From: JADLGJ01 sp031423615
Lineage (GTDB): Bacteria; Omnitrophota; Gorgyraeia; Zapsychrales; JANLHA01
Reading direction: 5' to 3'
DNA length: 14,230 bases
Assembly (NCBI GenBank): GCA_031423615.1
Contig: JANPFV010000116.1
Span: forward strand, 1-14,230
A model generated the notes under the pieces. It did no database searches and was not told the DNA's origin. It saw only the letters and a program-made list of their open reading frames with translations. Shown piece by piece: positions 1-5,335 of this stretch (its first letter is position 1; every line of letters starts with the position of its first letter). The position numbers were made by a program, and so were the translations under genes.

Positions 1-6
1 TACTTA
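1..6. repeat. Target-site duplication, left copy (TACTTA)
   Basis: TACTTA directly precedes the left IS end and is repeated directly after the right end. Because it starts at base 1 of the window, its full length cannot be confirmed. Confidence 0.75.
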
Positions 7-25
7 GGGTCTGCTGAAAAAAGAT
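7..25 (+). repeat. Left terminal inverted repeat of the IS element
   Basis: This 19-base end is the exact reverse complement of 1531-1549. The match extends one more base (6/1550) only because the duplicated target starts with T and ends with A. Confidence 0.93.
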
Positions 26-144
26 GATTAGTAGTATAATGTCGACGAGGAATGCGGTAAAATACATGGCGAAACAAGAAAAAAAGTGCAAGGGAAAATG
101 GTAAAAAGCCTTAAAAACCGTGCACTAATAAAAAAGGAAAAGCC

Positions 145-1479
145 ATGTATCGAGGGAAAGACCGGGAAGAGAAATATCTTTTTAAGGAGTTATTGCCGTT
201 TGGCGGGGAACTTGCGGAAGATAACCGGTGGCTTAAGATTAAAGATTTGATCCCGTGGGGAGAGTTGGAAGCGGCCTATGCAGAGAGATTTTCGCATCGA
301 GGGCGACCGGCGCTCGATGGACGCTTGGCCATAGGTTTGATTTTATTAAAGCATATGACGACGTTAAGCGATGTGGAAGTGGTGTTGGGGTTGCAGGAGA
401 ATGTGTATTGGCAGGCGTTTTGCGGGATGGAAGGATTCACGACGAGCAAGCAATTAGATCCGAGTTCATTGACAAAGATACGGCATAAATTGGGCCCCAA
501 GTTTATGCAAGAATTGGAAGAAAAAACGTACCGGATGTTAATTGAGAAGAAGATCATCAAAGGCAAAGGAATGTTGGTGGATGCGACGGTAGCGCCGGAG
601 AAGATCAAGTATCCAAATGATATTGGGTTGCTCAATGATGTGCGTACATGGATTGTTGAGCAGATCAAAGATATGAGTAGGAAAACGGGAGAGAAAGTGC
701 GGACCTACGCGCGTAAGGCGAAGAAGTTGTATTTAAATTTTGCGAAGAGAAAGCAAAAGACGAAGAAAGATATCGAGCGGACCAAGCGGCAGATGCTGCA
801 ATTTGTGAAAAGGAATTTGGCGCAGCTCACAGCGCGGATGGACAAATTTGATTATTTTGTGCAGAAAGAGATTAAGAAGAAAGTTGAGATAGCGACGAGG
901 ATTTATGAACAGCAGCATACGATGTACAAGTTGAAAGTCAATAAGATTGACGAGCGGATTGTGAGTTGGTGGCGGGAATATGTGCGCCCCATCAAGCGCG
1001 GCAAAGGCGGCGGGAAAGAGGTAGAGTTTGGGCCGCGGGTGAGTCTTAGTCATGTGGACGGGATGACGTTTGTGGATGAATTTCGGCATGAGAATTATTC
1101 GGAAGCGAGTGTAGATATCGTCGAGAAACAGATCAAGAATTATAAAGAACGTTTTGGGAAAAAGCCGGCGAGTTTGACGGGGGATCAGCTGTATGGCAAT
1201 CGTGCGAACCGGGAACTTTTGAAGAAAGAGAATATTCGCGACGCGTTTAAGCCGTTGGGACGAAAGAATCCAAATACGAAGAAGCAGGAACAATACATGC
1301 GGCGAAAACAGCGGGAGCGGAATTTAATCGAGGGAGATATCGGCAACACGAAAGAACATTATGGATTAAACGCAATTCGGTATCATTATCGAGAAGGAAG
1401 CGAGATGTGGGTACGGCTGAGCTTCCTAGCCAAGAATTTGAAGATCGCTCTGGCCCGGGTGCAATTAGCTGCGGGGTAA
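145..1479 (+). CDS. IS5-family DDE transposase
   Basis: This 444-aa protein catalyses cut-and-paste movement of the surrounding IS. The N-terminal ~100 residues look like the transposase DUF772 domain (HRGRPALDGRLAIGLILLKH near 51-70). The catalytic DDE residues are probably D146 (LVDATVAP), D347 (LTGDQLYGN) and E396 (NLIEGDIGNTKEHYG), the last within the Y/R/E-type C-terminal motif. A long lysine- and arginine-rich insert (about 175-270) separates D1 from D2, as in the longer IS5-type transposases. The ATG at 145 has an AAAAAGGAAA ribosome site just upstream. The frame is unbroken, so the protein may be active. The codon usage is G-rich compared with the cydB remnant beside it. Confidence 0.93.
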   Translation: MYRGKDREEKYLFKELLPFGGELAEDNRWLKIKDLIPWGELEAAYAERFSHRGRPALDGRLAIGLILLKHMTTLSDVEVVLGLQENVYWQAFCGMEGFTTSKQLDPSSLTKIRHKLGPKFMQELEEKTYRMLIEKKIIKGKGMLVDATVAPEKIKYPNDIGLLNDVRTWIVEQIKDMSRKTGEKVRTYARKAKKLYLNFAKRKQKTKKDIERTKRQMLQFVKRNLAQLTARMDKFDYFVQKEIKKKVEIATRIYEQQHTMYKLKVNKIDERIVSWWREYVRPIKRGKGGGKEVEFGPRVSLSHVDGMTFVDEFRHENYSEASVDIVEKQIKNYKERFGKKPASLTGDQLYGNRANRELLKKENIRDAFKPLGRKNPNTKKQEQYMRRKQRERNLIEGDIGNTKEHYGLNAIRYHYREGSEMWVRLSFLAKNLKIALARVQLAAG

Positions 1480-1530
1480 AATAAAAATCGGGGCCGATCC
1501 ATCGCCCGTGCAAATTCTTAAACGTAAAAA

Positions 1531-1549
1531 ATCTTTTTTCAGCAGACCC
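1531..1549 (-). repeat. Right terminal inverted repeat of the IS element
   Basis: This is the exact reverse complement of 7-25. It reads ATCTTTTTTCAGCAGACCC on the + strand and abuts the TACTTA duplication. Confidence 0.93.
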
Positions 1550-1555
1550 TACTTA
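1550..1555. repeat. Target-site duplication, right copy (TACTTA)
   Basis: This TACTTA directly follows the right IS end and is in frame with the cydB remnant as Tyr-Leu. It matches the six bases before the left end. Confidence 0.75.
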
Positions 1556-2053
1556 GCCAGCGTTTACCTGATCGGAGAAAGCGAGGAGCCAGTCCTGCGC
1601 AACAGTTACATCAAACGCGCCAAGATCACCAACATCGTTTTGCTCGCCGCGGGTAGTATCGTTTTCCTTTTAGCTGAAGTGAGCCACCATCATCTTTTTA
1701 GAACATTTTTTACCAATCCCGTCAGCATCGGTTGCTTTGTTTTTGCTACGGTCATGACCGGAATGTTCTGGCATAAAATCCTCCAGCCTAAAGTGGCCGA
1801 TTGGGACATCCGCTTTGTCGCCGGATTTCAGGTGAGTCTGGTGCTATTGGCCTGGGTCGCTATCATTTTTCCTAATGTCTTATTCTATACAAACGGGGAA
1901 AAACTTTCTTTATTTGCCGCCGCGGCCCCGGCCGCCACTATTGCGATTCTGGCGTGGTCGCTTCTGCTGGGCGCCTTAATGTTTTTACCCGTCCTGTTTT
2001 ATCTTTTACGTATTTTTAAAACCAAAGAAATTTCTAACCATCATTCTCAATGA
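1550..2053 (+). pseudogene. cydB: 3' fragment of cydB, cytochrome bd oxidase subunit II, cut by the IS
   Basis: CydB is the membrane subunit that pairs with CydA in the quinol-oxidising, oxygen-reducing bd oxidase. The 167 residues after the IS match the C-terminal half of the shorter CydB type. There is a YLASVYLIGE segment followed by a basic loop (RNSYIKRAK), transmembrane helices, RFVAGFQVSLVLLAWVAIIFP, an AAAAPAATI motif and a final helix ending LLRIFK. The N-terminal helices are missing because the IS is inserted at TACTTA. An open frame reaches back to a GTG at 1508 inside the IS, but it has no ribosome site there, so translation is doubtful. CydA should lie to the left. The next gene begins 7 bases after the stop. 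Confidence 0.82.
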
Positions 2054-2060
2054 GGTCCTT

Positions 2061-2336
2061 ATGACTGAGCCGCAAGAAAAAATCACTTGGGAGAAATCCA
2101 CTCAGGAACAATTTTTACATATTCTCGAACAGATCCCGGCTTTAATCCGGGGTATCGCCGAAATCAGAGTCAGCCGCAAAGCGGAAGGACTTGTCCGCGA
2201 GCAAAAGCGGACCACCATTTCCGAAAAGGACATGGTGGATGCATTCTTTTCTGAAACTCCGCCCGGATTTGTGCCGGACATGAAAAAAAGCATGGAAGAA
2301 CTCGGTATTGACTATGTTAAGTATGGTCATAGCTGA
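2061..2336 (+). CDS. Small PCP_red-like domain protein, co-transcribed with cydB
   Basis: This is a 91-aa soluble protein. Residues 22-62 (LEQIPALIRGIAEIRVSRKAE, then TTISEKDMVDAF) resemble the PCP_red helical domain. That domain forms the C-terminus of light-independent protochlorophyllide reductase subunit B and also occurs alone in small bacterial proteins; DUF2621 proteins look related. Nothing here implies chlorophyll synthesis. The ribosome site GAGGT overlaps the cydB stop codon and lies 4 bases before the ATG, so the two genes were one transcription unit. The IS upstream probably reduces or reroutes its expression. The domain call is made by eye. Confidence 0.7.
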   Translation: MTEPQEKITWEKSTQEQFLHILEQIPALIRGIAEIRVSRKAEGLVREQKRTTISEKDMVDAFFSETPPGFVPDMKKSMEELGIDYVKYGHS

Positions 2337-2396
2337 TAACACATTTGCCGCTCAAGCTGGTGTGGATGTTGATTATTGATAAATCATCTAATCCTA

Positions 2397-2426
2397 TTGA
2401 ACCGTCAGAATACTTTAGGATATAAT
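2397..2426 (+). promoter_or_regulatory. Sigma70-type promoter for the 2470 gene
   Basis: TTGAAC (2397-2402) and a perfect TATAAT (2421-2426) are separated by 18 bases. Transcription would start near 2433. An ATG at 2425 lies inside the -10 box and so cannot be the start codon; the ATG at 2470 is used instead. Confidence 0.65.
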
Positions 2427-2469
2427 GCGTAAAATTTTACTCGAAAAACATTCTCCAGAAAGGATCCTC

Positions 2470-2790
2470 ATGGACAATCCGATTTCCTCTTCACAACAAG
2501 CGCTCGAGAAAAGAAATGTAGCTTTAAGGATTATCGTTTCGCTTTTATGGTTTCTGCCCGTGACCATACTCATAAATATGATCGTGGGGGGATTTATCGG
2601 GGGATTTAGCGCGTCTAACAAACCGCCAATGACTTTTGATCAAGGATATGATGTTGGCAAAAATGCTTCGCAACAATTCTTTTACACCTATGGACAAATC
2701 GTTTTCCTTGCTGAAGCTATTATCTGGTTCATTTTATGTTTTAAAGGCGTCTTGCCCGGCACAAGTAAATTTAAAAAGGCAAAAACATAA
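2470..2790 (+). CDS. Small two-helix membrane protein of unknown function
   Basis: I do not recognise a family. The 106-aa protein has a polar N-terminus (MDNPISSSQQALEKRN), a hydrophobic helix at about 19-41 that is glycine-rich at its end (MIVGGFIGGF), a polar loop with FDQGYDVGKNASQQFF, and a second helix near 76-95 followed by a basic tail (KFKKAKT). The ATG at 2470 has an AGAAAGGA ribosome site 5 bases away. The upstream ATG at 2425 is excluded because it falls in the -10 box of the promoter. A gene for a small soluble protein follows 26 bases downstream and may share this transcript. Confidence 0.68.
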   Translation: MDNPISSSQQALEKRNVALRIIVSLLWFLPVTILINMIVGGFIGGFSASNKPPMTFDQGYDVGKNASQQFFYTYGQIVFLAEAIIWFILCFKGVLPGTSKFKKAKT

Positions 2791-2816
2791 ATCAACCTCT
2801 CCCAAAGGATTAGACC

Positions 2817-3119
2817 ATGCCCCAAAGCCAAGAAGCCATCGATGCGATTAATAAAATCATCCAAGAAATGAAACTCAAACAGGAATTGACCGAAATTTCT
2901 TTTCGAGCCGACTACGAAGATTACCGGTTGCTCTTCGGCGAGACCCATCATTGTGAAATCCAAGAAAAGTTTATTGACGACGTTATAAAGTTCAAAAGCG
3001 CCGATGCTAAAAGGCAAATCCAATTTCTTCTCAACCACTTGACCGCCTGGGAAGAATGGGAAAAACCCGCCAAACCGGGACAACCGGAAGAAAAAATGCA
3101 GGTCGATGAGGAATTCTAA
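2817..3119 (+). CDS. Small soluble hypothetical protein
   Basis: This is a 100-aa charged protein with no signal peptide or membrane segment, and I do not recognise a family. It looks mainly helical: an N-terminal amphipathic stretch (EAIDAINKIIQEMKLKQEL), an aromatic and acidic middle (FRADYEDYRLLFGE), a second helix (RQIQFLLNHLTAWEEWEK) and a proline-rich acidic tail. AAAGGA lies 7 bases before the ATG. It probably shares the promoter at 2397 with the two-helix membrane protein. Its end faces the end of the - strand gene at 3139, a convergent arrangement with only 19 bases between them. Confidence 0.65.
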   Translation: MPQSQEAIDAINKIIQEMKLKQELTEISFRADYEDYRLLFGETHHCEIQEKFIDDVIKFKSADAKRQIQFLLNHLTAWEEWEKPAKPGQPEEKMQVDEEF

Positions 3120-3138
3120 AGAACTTCTCTAATTAATT

Positions 3139-3351
3139 CTATCGGCCTTTTCTGCTTTTACGTTCGCGTTCAAACAAATGCGCCAAATCTTCCGCGGTTT
3201 CGGAAAGATCATTTTTGGCCGCAAATCCATCTTCGCGCTCCTGGGTGAGTTCAGGCGGAACCTGAGTTTCCCGCTCCGGTTGTTGGATAAAAGGGTCATT
3301 CAAATTAACCAGGTCTTCACTGCGGTCTTGCGGCGCGCTCCAATTGGTCAT
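3139..3351 (-). CDS. Small acidic hydrophilic protein
   Basis: This is 70 aa from the ATG at 3351, highly charged and probably disordered (for example PPELTQEREDGFAAKNDLSE), ending in a basic ERERKSRKGR tail. No family is recognised. The frame extends to a TTG at 3411 (90 aa), but that longer version would overlap the 37-aa gene upstream, so the ATG 16 bases after that gene's stop is preferred. There is no clear ribosome site, and translational coupling would be needed. The opposite strand also has a 62-codon frame here (3178-3366), but it has no ribosome site. Confidence 0.45.
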   Translation of the reverse strand: MTNWSAPQDRSEDLVNLNDPFIQQPERETQVPPELTQEREDGFAAKNDLSETAEDLAHLFERERKSRKGR

Positions 3352-3367
3352 TTTAAAATTTTTTGAA

Positions 3368-3481
3368 CTATCGTGATTTTCCGACGTTGAGTCCCGGCAT
3401 ATCATTTCCAACCGGAGAACTATTGGCTATTTTTTCGTTAATATGATCGAACTTGCTTAAGTCTTCACGTTGTTTTCTCAT
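3368..3481 (-). CDS. 37-aa small protein, first gene of a tiny - strand operon
   Basis: The ATG at 3481 is preceded by a good ribosome site (GCGAGGG, about 7 bases away) and opens a 37-codon frame ending in TAG at 3368. The peptide begins MRKQREDLSKFDHINEKI and ends PGLNVGKSR. It is polar with no membrane segment. A second small acidic gene starts 16 bases downstream, and the two probably form one transcript that diverges from the HAMP-like gene at 3608. It is too short for family recognition. The ribosome site and the divergent promoter region are the main reasons to consider it real. Confidence 0.42.
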   Translation of the reverse strand: MRKQREDLSKFDHINEKIANSSPVGNDMPGLNVGKSR

Positions 3482-3504
3482 AATTTAACCCTCGCTTTCC
3501 CTTT

Positions 3505-3525
3505 ATCTTGTACTAAAGACAAGAT
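3505..3525. repeat. 7-bp inverted repeat in the divergent promoter region
   Basis: ATCTTGT (3505-3511) and ACAAGAT (3519-3525) pair perfectly around a 7-base loop. It overlaps the edge of the direct-repeat box and lies between it and the 37-aa gene. It could be an operator or part of the - strand leader. Confidence 0.35.
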
Positions 3526-3540
3526 TAAAGGAAGATTAAG
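3524..3540 (-). promoter_or_regulatory. Direct-repeat operator, YTTAAT-N5-YTTAAT type
   Basis: On the - strand this reads CTTAAT, five bases, TTTAAT: two half sites with an 11-base period. This is the architecture of OmpR/PhoB-family response-regulator sites and fits the known PmrA/QseB consensus. It lies in the divergent region between the genes starting at 3481 (-) and 3608 (+), immediately upstream of the + strand -35 box. Confidence 0.35.
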
Positions 3541-3546
3541 ACATGT

Positions 3547-3575
3547 TTTACTTTTTAGAAATCCGACATTATAAT
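3547..3575 (+). promoter_or_regulatory. Sigma70-type promoter for the HAMP-like gene
   Basis: A perfect TATAAT lies at 3570-3575, with TTTACT (4 of 6 consensus bases) 17 bases upstream at 3547-3552. The start codon is 32 bases downstream. Confidence 0.5.
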
Positions 3576-3607
3576 GGGGCAGAAAGTAAAAATAAAAAGG
3601 AGAGAGC

Positions 3608-4042
3608 ATGTCATCACAAAATAAACGTAATGTTTTTTCAATCAACAATAAGTACCAGATGCAGATTGTTTTTTTGATCACGGCCCCGCTTTTTGTTATT
3701 GCTCTCATTCTTCTTCTGATCACTTTCTTCATGAGCGCCGAAGTCAGCAAGCTCGTTTTACACCAATCCTATAGCCTGGTAGGCCCTTGTATCGCCCGAT
3801 GGTTTTATACTACCGTTTTCTTTACTTTTCTTTCCTTATTTACTTTTGTGCTCTTGGCCTTTAAACTGGCCTACGACATGGTCAATCCGTTTAGCCGCAT
3901 CATCACGGAAGTCGACGAAATCCTCATCACCGGTTCCAAGCGCACCATCGTCGTGCGGCCCGAGGACGAATTGGCCAAGGAGGTTTCCGATCGTTTCAAT
4001 AATTTGATCACCCTCATTCCGTCGGGGACACAAAAAAATTAA
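3608..4042 (+). CDS. Two-helix membrane protein with a HAMP-like tail and no output domain
   Basis: This 144-aa inner-membrane protein has transmembrane helices at about 19-43 and 65-89, joined by a short external loop. The second helix runs straight into a HAMP-like segment (86-137): a proline early in the first helix (MVNPFSRI), a connector ending IVVRPEDEL, and a second helix with RFNNLI. HAMP domains normally pass signals to kinase or chemoreceptor modules, but this protein stops right after HAMP. AAAAAGGAGAG precedes the ATG. It is followed after 57 bases by a SPOR-domain gene. It could act as a partner or decoy for another sensor; that role is inference. Confidence 0.7.
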   Translation: MSSQNKRNVFSINNKYQMQIVFLITAPLFVIALILLLITFFMSAEVSKLVLHQSYSLVGPCIARWFYTTVFFTFLSLFTFVLLAFKLAYDMVNPFSRIITEVDEILITGSKRTIVVRPEDELAKEVSDRFNNLITLIPSGTQKN

Positions 4043-4099
4043 AGGGTTAAAAACCGGGTTTAAAAAAATTATTTATTTAAAACTTTATCGAGGTGTAAT

Positions 4100-4537
4100 A
4101 TGAAAAATTCATCCCAGTCTTGGATCATCATTTTATCTATTCTTGCGGTCGCGTTATCCATCGCCTTGCTTCTCACCTATAAAAACCAAAGACATTCCCG
4201 GGTGGACAAACGCCTGGAAAGAGAATATCAGCAAGCTCAACAGGTGGCGACCTATTTGCCGCCCCAAGAAATCGTAAAACCCAATCCGTCCCCGTCCGCA
4301 CCCGTTTCCCAATACGCCATCCAAATCATGTCACTCAATGACAAAGCCAAGGCCCAAGAGGCCGCCAACAAATTTGCCGCCGCAGGCATTCCCGGATATG
4401 TAGTTCCCACCGATCTGGGAGACAAGGGAATCAAATACCGTGTTCTCGCCGGACCTTTTACTTCCAAAGATGAAGCCGCCGCAAAATTGCCGGAAATTAA
4501 AACGAAATATAAGGATGCTTTCATTCTGCGAATTTAG
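4100..4537 (+). CDS. Membrane-anchored SPOR-domain protein
   Basis: This 145-aa protein has one N-terminal transmembrane anchor (about 8-26), a charged and proline-rich linker (30-69) and a C-terminal SPOR domain (about 70-145). The SPOR features are QYAIQIMSLNDKAKAQEAANKF, then GIPGYVV, then KYRVLAGPFTSKDEA. SPOR domains bind glycan strands lacking stem peptides and take proteins such as FtsN, DamX and RlpA to the division septum. The layout resembles FtsN-type proteins, but no FtsN-specific motif is visible. GAGGTG lies 5 bases before the ATG. Confidence 0.85.
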   Translation: MKNSSQSWIIILSILAVALSIALLLTYKNQRHSRVDKRLEREYQQAQQVATYLPPQEIVKPNPSPSAPVSQYAIQIMSLNDKAKAQEAANKFAAAGIPGYVVPTDLGDKGIKYRVLAGPFTSKDEAAAKLPEIKTKYKDAFILRI

Positions 4538-4545
4538 ACAAAGAC

Positions 4546-4662
4546 CTTTAAACTCACCTGACGAAAAGACACCGCTATTCCATTGAGGAATTTCCTGTCC
4601 TGTGGCCTTTTACAAAAAAGCTTGCTATCCATCTGGACATGCGTTCCAAGTGGAGTTTAAAG
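4546..4662. repeat. Non-coding segment bounded by a 10-bp inverted repeat
   Basis: CTTTAAACTC (4546-4555) and GAGTTTAAAG (4653-4662) are exact reverse complements about 100 bases apart. Inside are shorter pairings such as ATTCC/GGAAT around ATTGA. The segment sits between the SPOR gene and the ECF sigma gene and contains no convincing coding frame. It could be a structured RNA, a small palindromic mobile element, or chance. Confidence 0.35.
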
Positions 4663-4713
4663 TCTCAAATAGAAGGGGGGGCATTCTTTGGAATGTCCTG
4701 CGAAAATATTTTT

Positions 4714-4741
4714 TGTAACATTTGCCCTGTTTTTCCGATTA
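4714..4741 (+). promoter_or_regulatory. Candidate ECF-type promoter for the sigma/anti-sigma operon
   Basis: TGTAAC (4714-4719) and CGATTA (4736-4741) are 16 bases apart. Many ECF factors recognise an AAC-containing -35 and a CG-containing -10 at this spacing. It would start transcription just ahead of the sigma gene, consistent with autoregulation. Confidence 0.38.
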
Positions 4742-4768
4742 ACCTTCTGAAGGGACAAAGAAACCGCA

Positions 4769-5335
4769 ATGGAACAGTCCGACGAACAGTTGATGCTCGA
4801 ATACAAGGCCGGCCGCAAGGACGCATTGGAAACCATTTTTCTGAGGTATAAATATCGCATATTAAACTTTTGTTGGCGCATGCTCGGCAACCGCAGCGAG
4901 GCGGAGGATGTTTCCGGCGAAGTTTTTATGTCCCTTTTTACCAGTGCATACGAACCGCAAAACAATGTCAAATTCTCCACATGGCTTTATACCATTGCCC
5001 GCAACCACTGCATTAACGTCATCCGTCAACGTTCACGATTTGTCAATGAAAGTCATAATGACAATGCGAAAATTTTTGGGGGAAGAGAATTAGGGGAGGG
5101 GCCCCGGGATAATTTAAACCAAAAAGAAGCCGGCGATCATGTCCGCGAAGCCATCCAGTTTTTACCGCCTGAACAGATGCAAGCCATCATTCTTCAACAT
5201 TATGAAAATTTCAGTTACGACGAGATCAGTCAAGCCTTGGGATGTTCAGTGGACAAGGTCAAAATTTTAATTTTTCGGGCCAAAGAAAATTTACGGGTCC
5301 AGTTGGCCTTTATACTGAAAGAAGGTCAACTATGA
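4769..5335 (+). CDS. ECF (extracytoplasmic function) sigma-70 factor
   Basis: This 188-aa protein directs RNA polymerase to a stress or envelope regulon. Region 2 spans about 5-82: SDEQLMLEYKAGRKDALETIF, then AEDVSGEVFMSLF and the promoter-melting segment FSTWLYTIARNHCINVIRQR. A linker follows (83-125). Region 4 spans about 126-180: FLPPEQMQAIILQHYENFSYDEI, with the helix-turn-helix ALGCSVDKVKILIFRAKENLR. The ATG at 4769 gives the usual ECF N-terminus; the nearest ribosome-like site (GAAGGGA) is rather far upstream at 13 bases. Its stop overlaps the start of the next gene (ATGA), so it is co-translated with its probable anti-sigma factor. Confidence 0.92.
   Translation: MEQSDEQLMLEYKAGRKDALETIFLRYKYRILNFCWRMLGNRSEAEDVSGEVFMSLFTSAYEPQNNVKFSTWLYTIARNHCINVIRQRSRFVNESHNDNAKIFGGRELGEGPRDNLNQKEAGDHVREAIQFLPPEQMQAIILQHYENFSYDEISQALGCSVDKVKILIFRAKENLRVQLAFILKEGQL

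Larger units (their letters stand above)
1..27 (+). pseudogene. cydB: Predicted 3' end of the interrupted cydB 5' fragment
   Basis: The duplicated TACTTA is read as Tyr-Leu in the right-hand cydB remnant, so the left copy should be in the same frame. Reading on from base 1 gives Tyr-Leu, then six IS-encoded residues (GSAEKR) and a TGA stop at 25-27. The truncated N-terminal CydB product should therefore end here. This is inferred from the frame alone, because the rest of the 5' half lies outside the window. Confidence 0.45.
7..1549 (+). mobile_element. IS5-family insertion sequence, apparently complete
   Basis: The ends are perfect 19-bp inverted repeats beginning GGGTCTGCTG (7-25 and 1531-1549). 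They enclose one transposase gene with all three acidic catalytic positions present. Directly outside the ends is TACTTA at 1-6 and again at 1550-1555, the expected target-site duplication, although the left copy touches the window edge and could be longer. The element is 1,543 bp, a normal size for the IS5 family. It lies inside cydB: the reading frame to the right resumes with Tyr-Leu encoded by the duplicated TACTTA. Perfect ends and an unbroken transposase suggest a recent insertion. The subgroup assignment is uncertain. Confidence 0.92.

Noticed and set aside
733..1293. 186-codon frame on the - strand within the transposase
   Set aside because: It is antisense to a clearly conserved DDE transposase; the composition is a mirror of the lysine-rich coding strand and no start signal is seen.
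1508..1549. GTG start inside the IS that extends the cydB 3' fragment
   Set aside because: It is made of IS bases with no ribosome site; the residues before Tyr-Leu are not CydB-like.
2425..2469. ATG at 2425 as start of the two-helix membrane protein
   Set aside because: It lies inside the TATAAT -10 box of a good promoter, while the ATG at 2470 has a strong ribosome site.
4025..4082. AAACCGGGTTT followed by an A/T-rich run as a terminator between the HAMP-like and SPOR genes
   Set aside because: The stem is only about five base pairs and is not followed by a clean T run on the + strand.
4679..4714. GGCATTC/GAATG hairpin followed by a T run as a terminator
   Set aside because: The stem is short and imperfect, and the T run begins about a dozen bases after it, too far for a standard intrinsic terminator.
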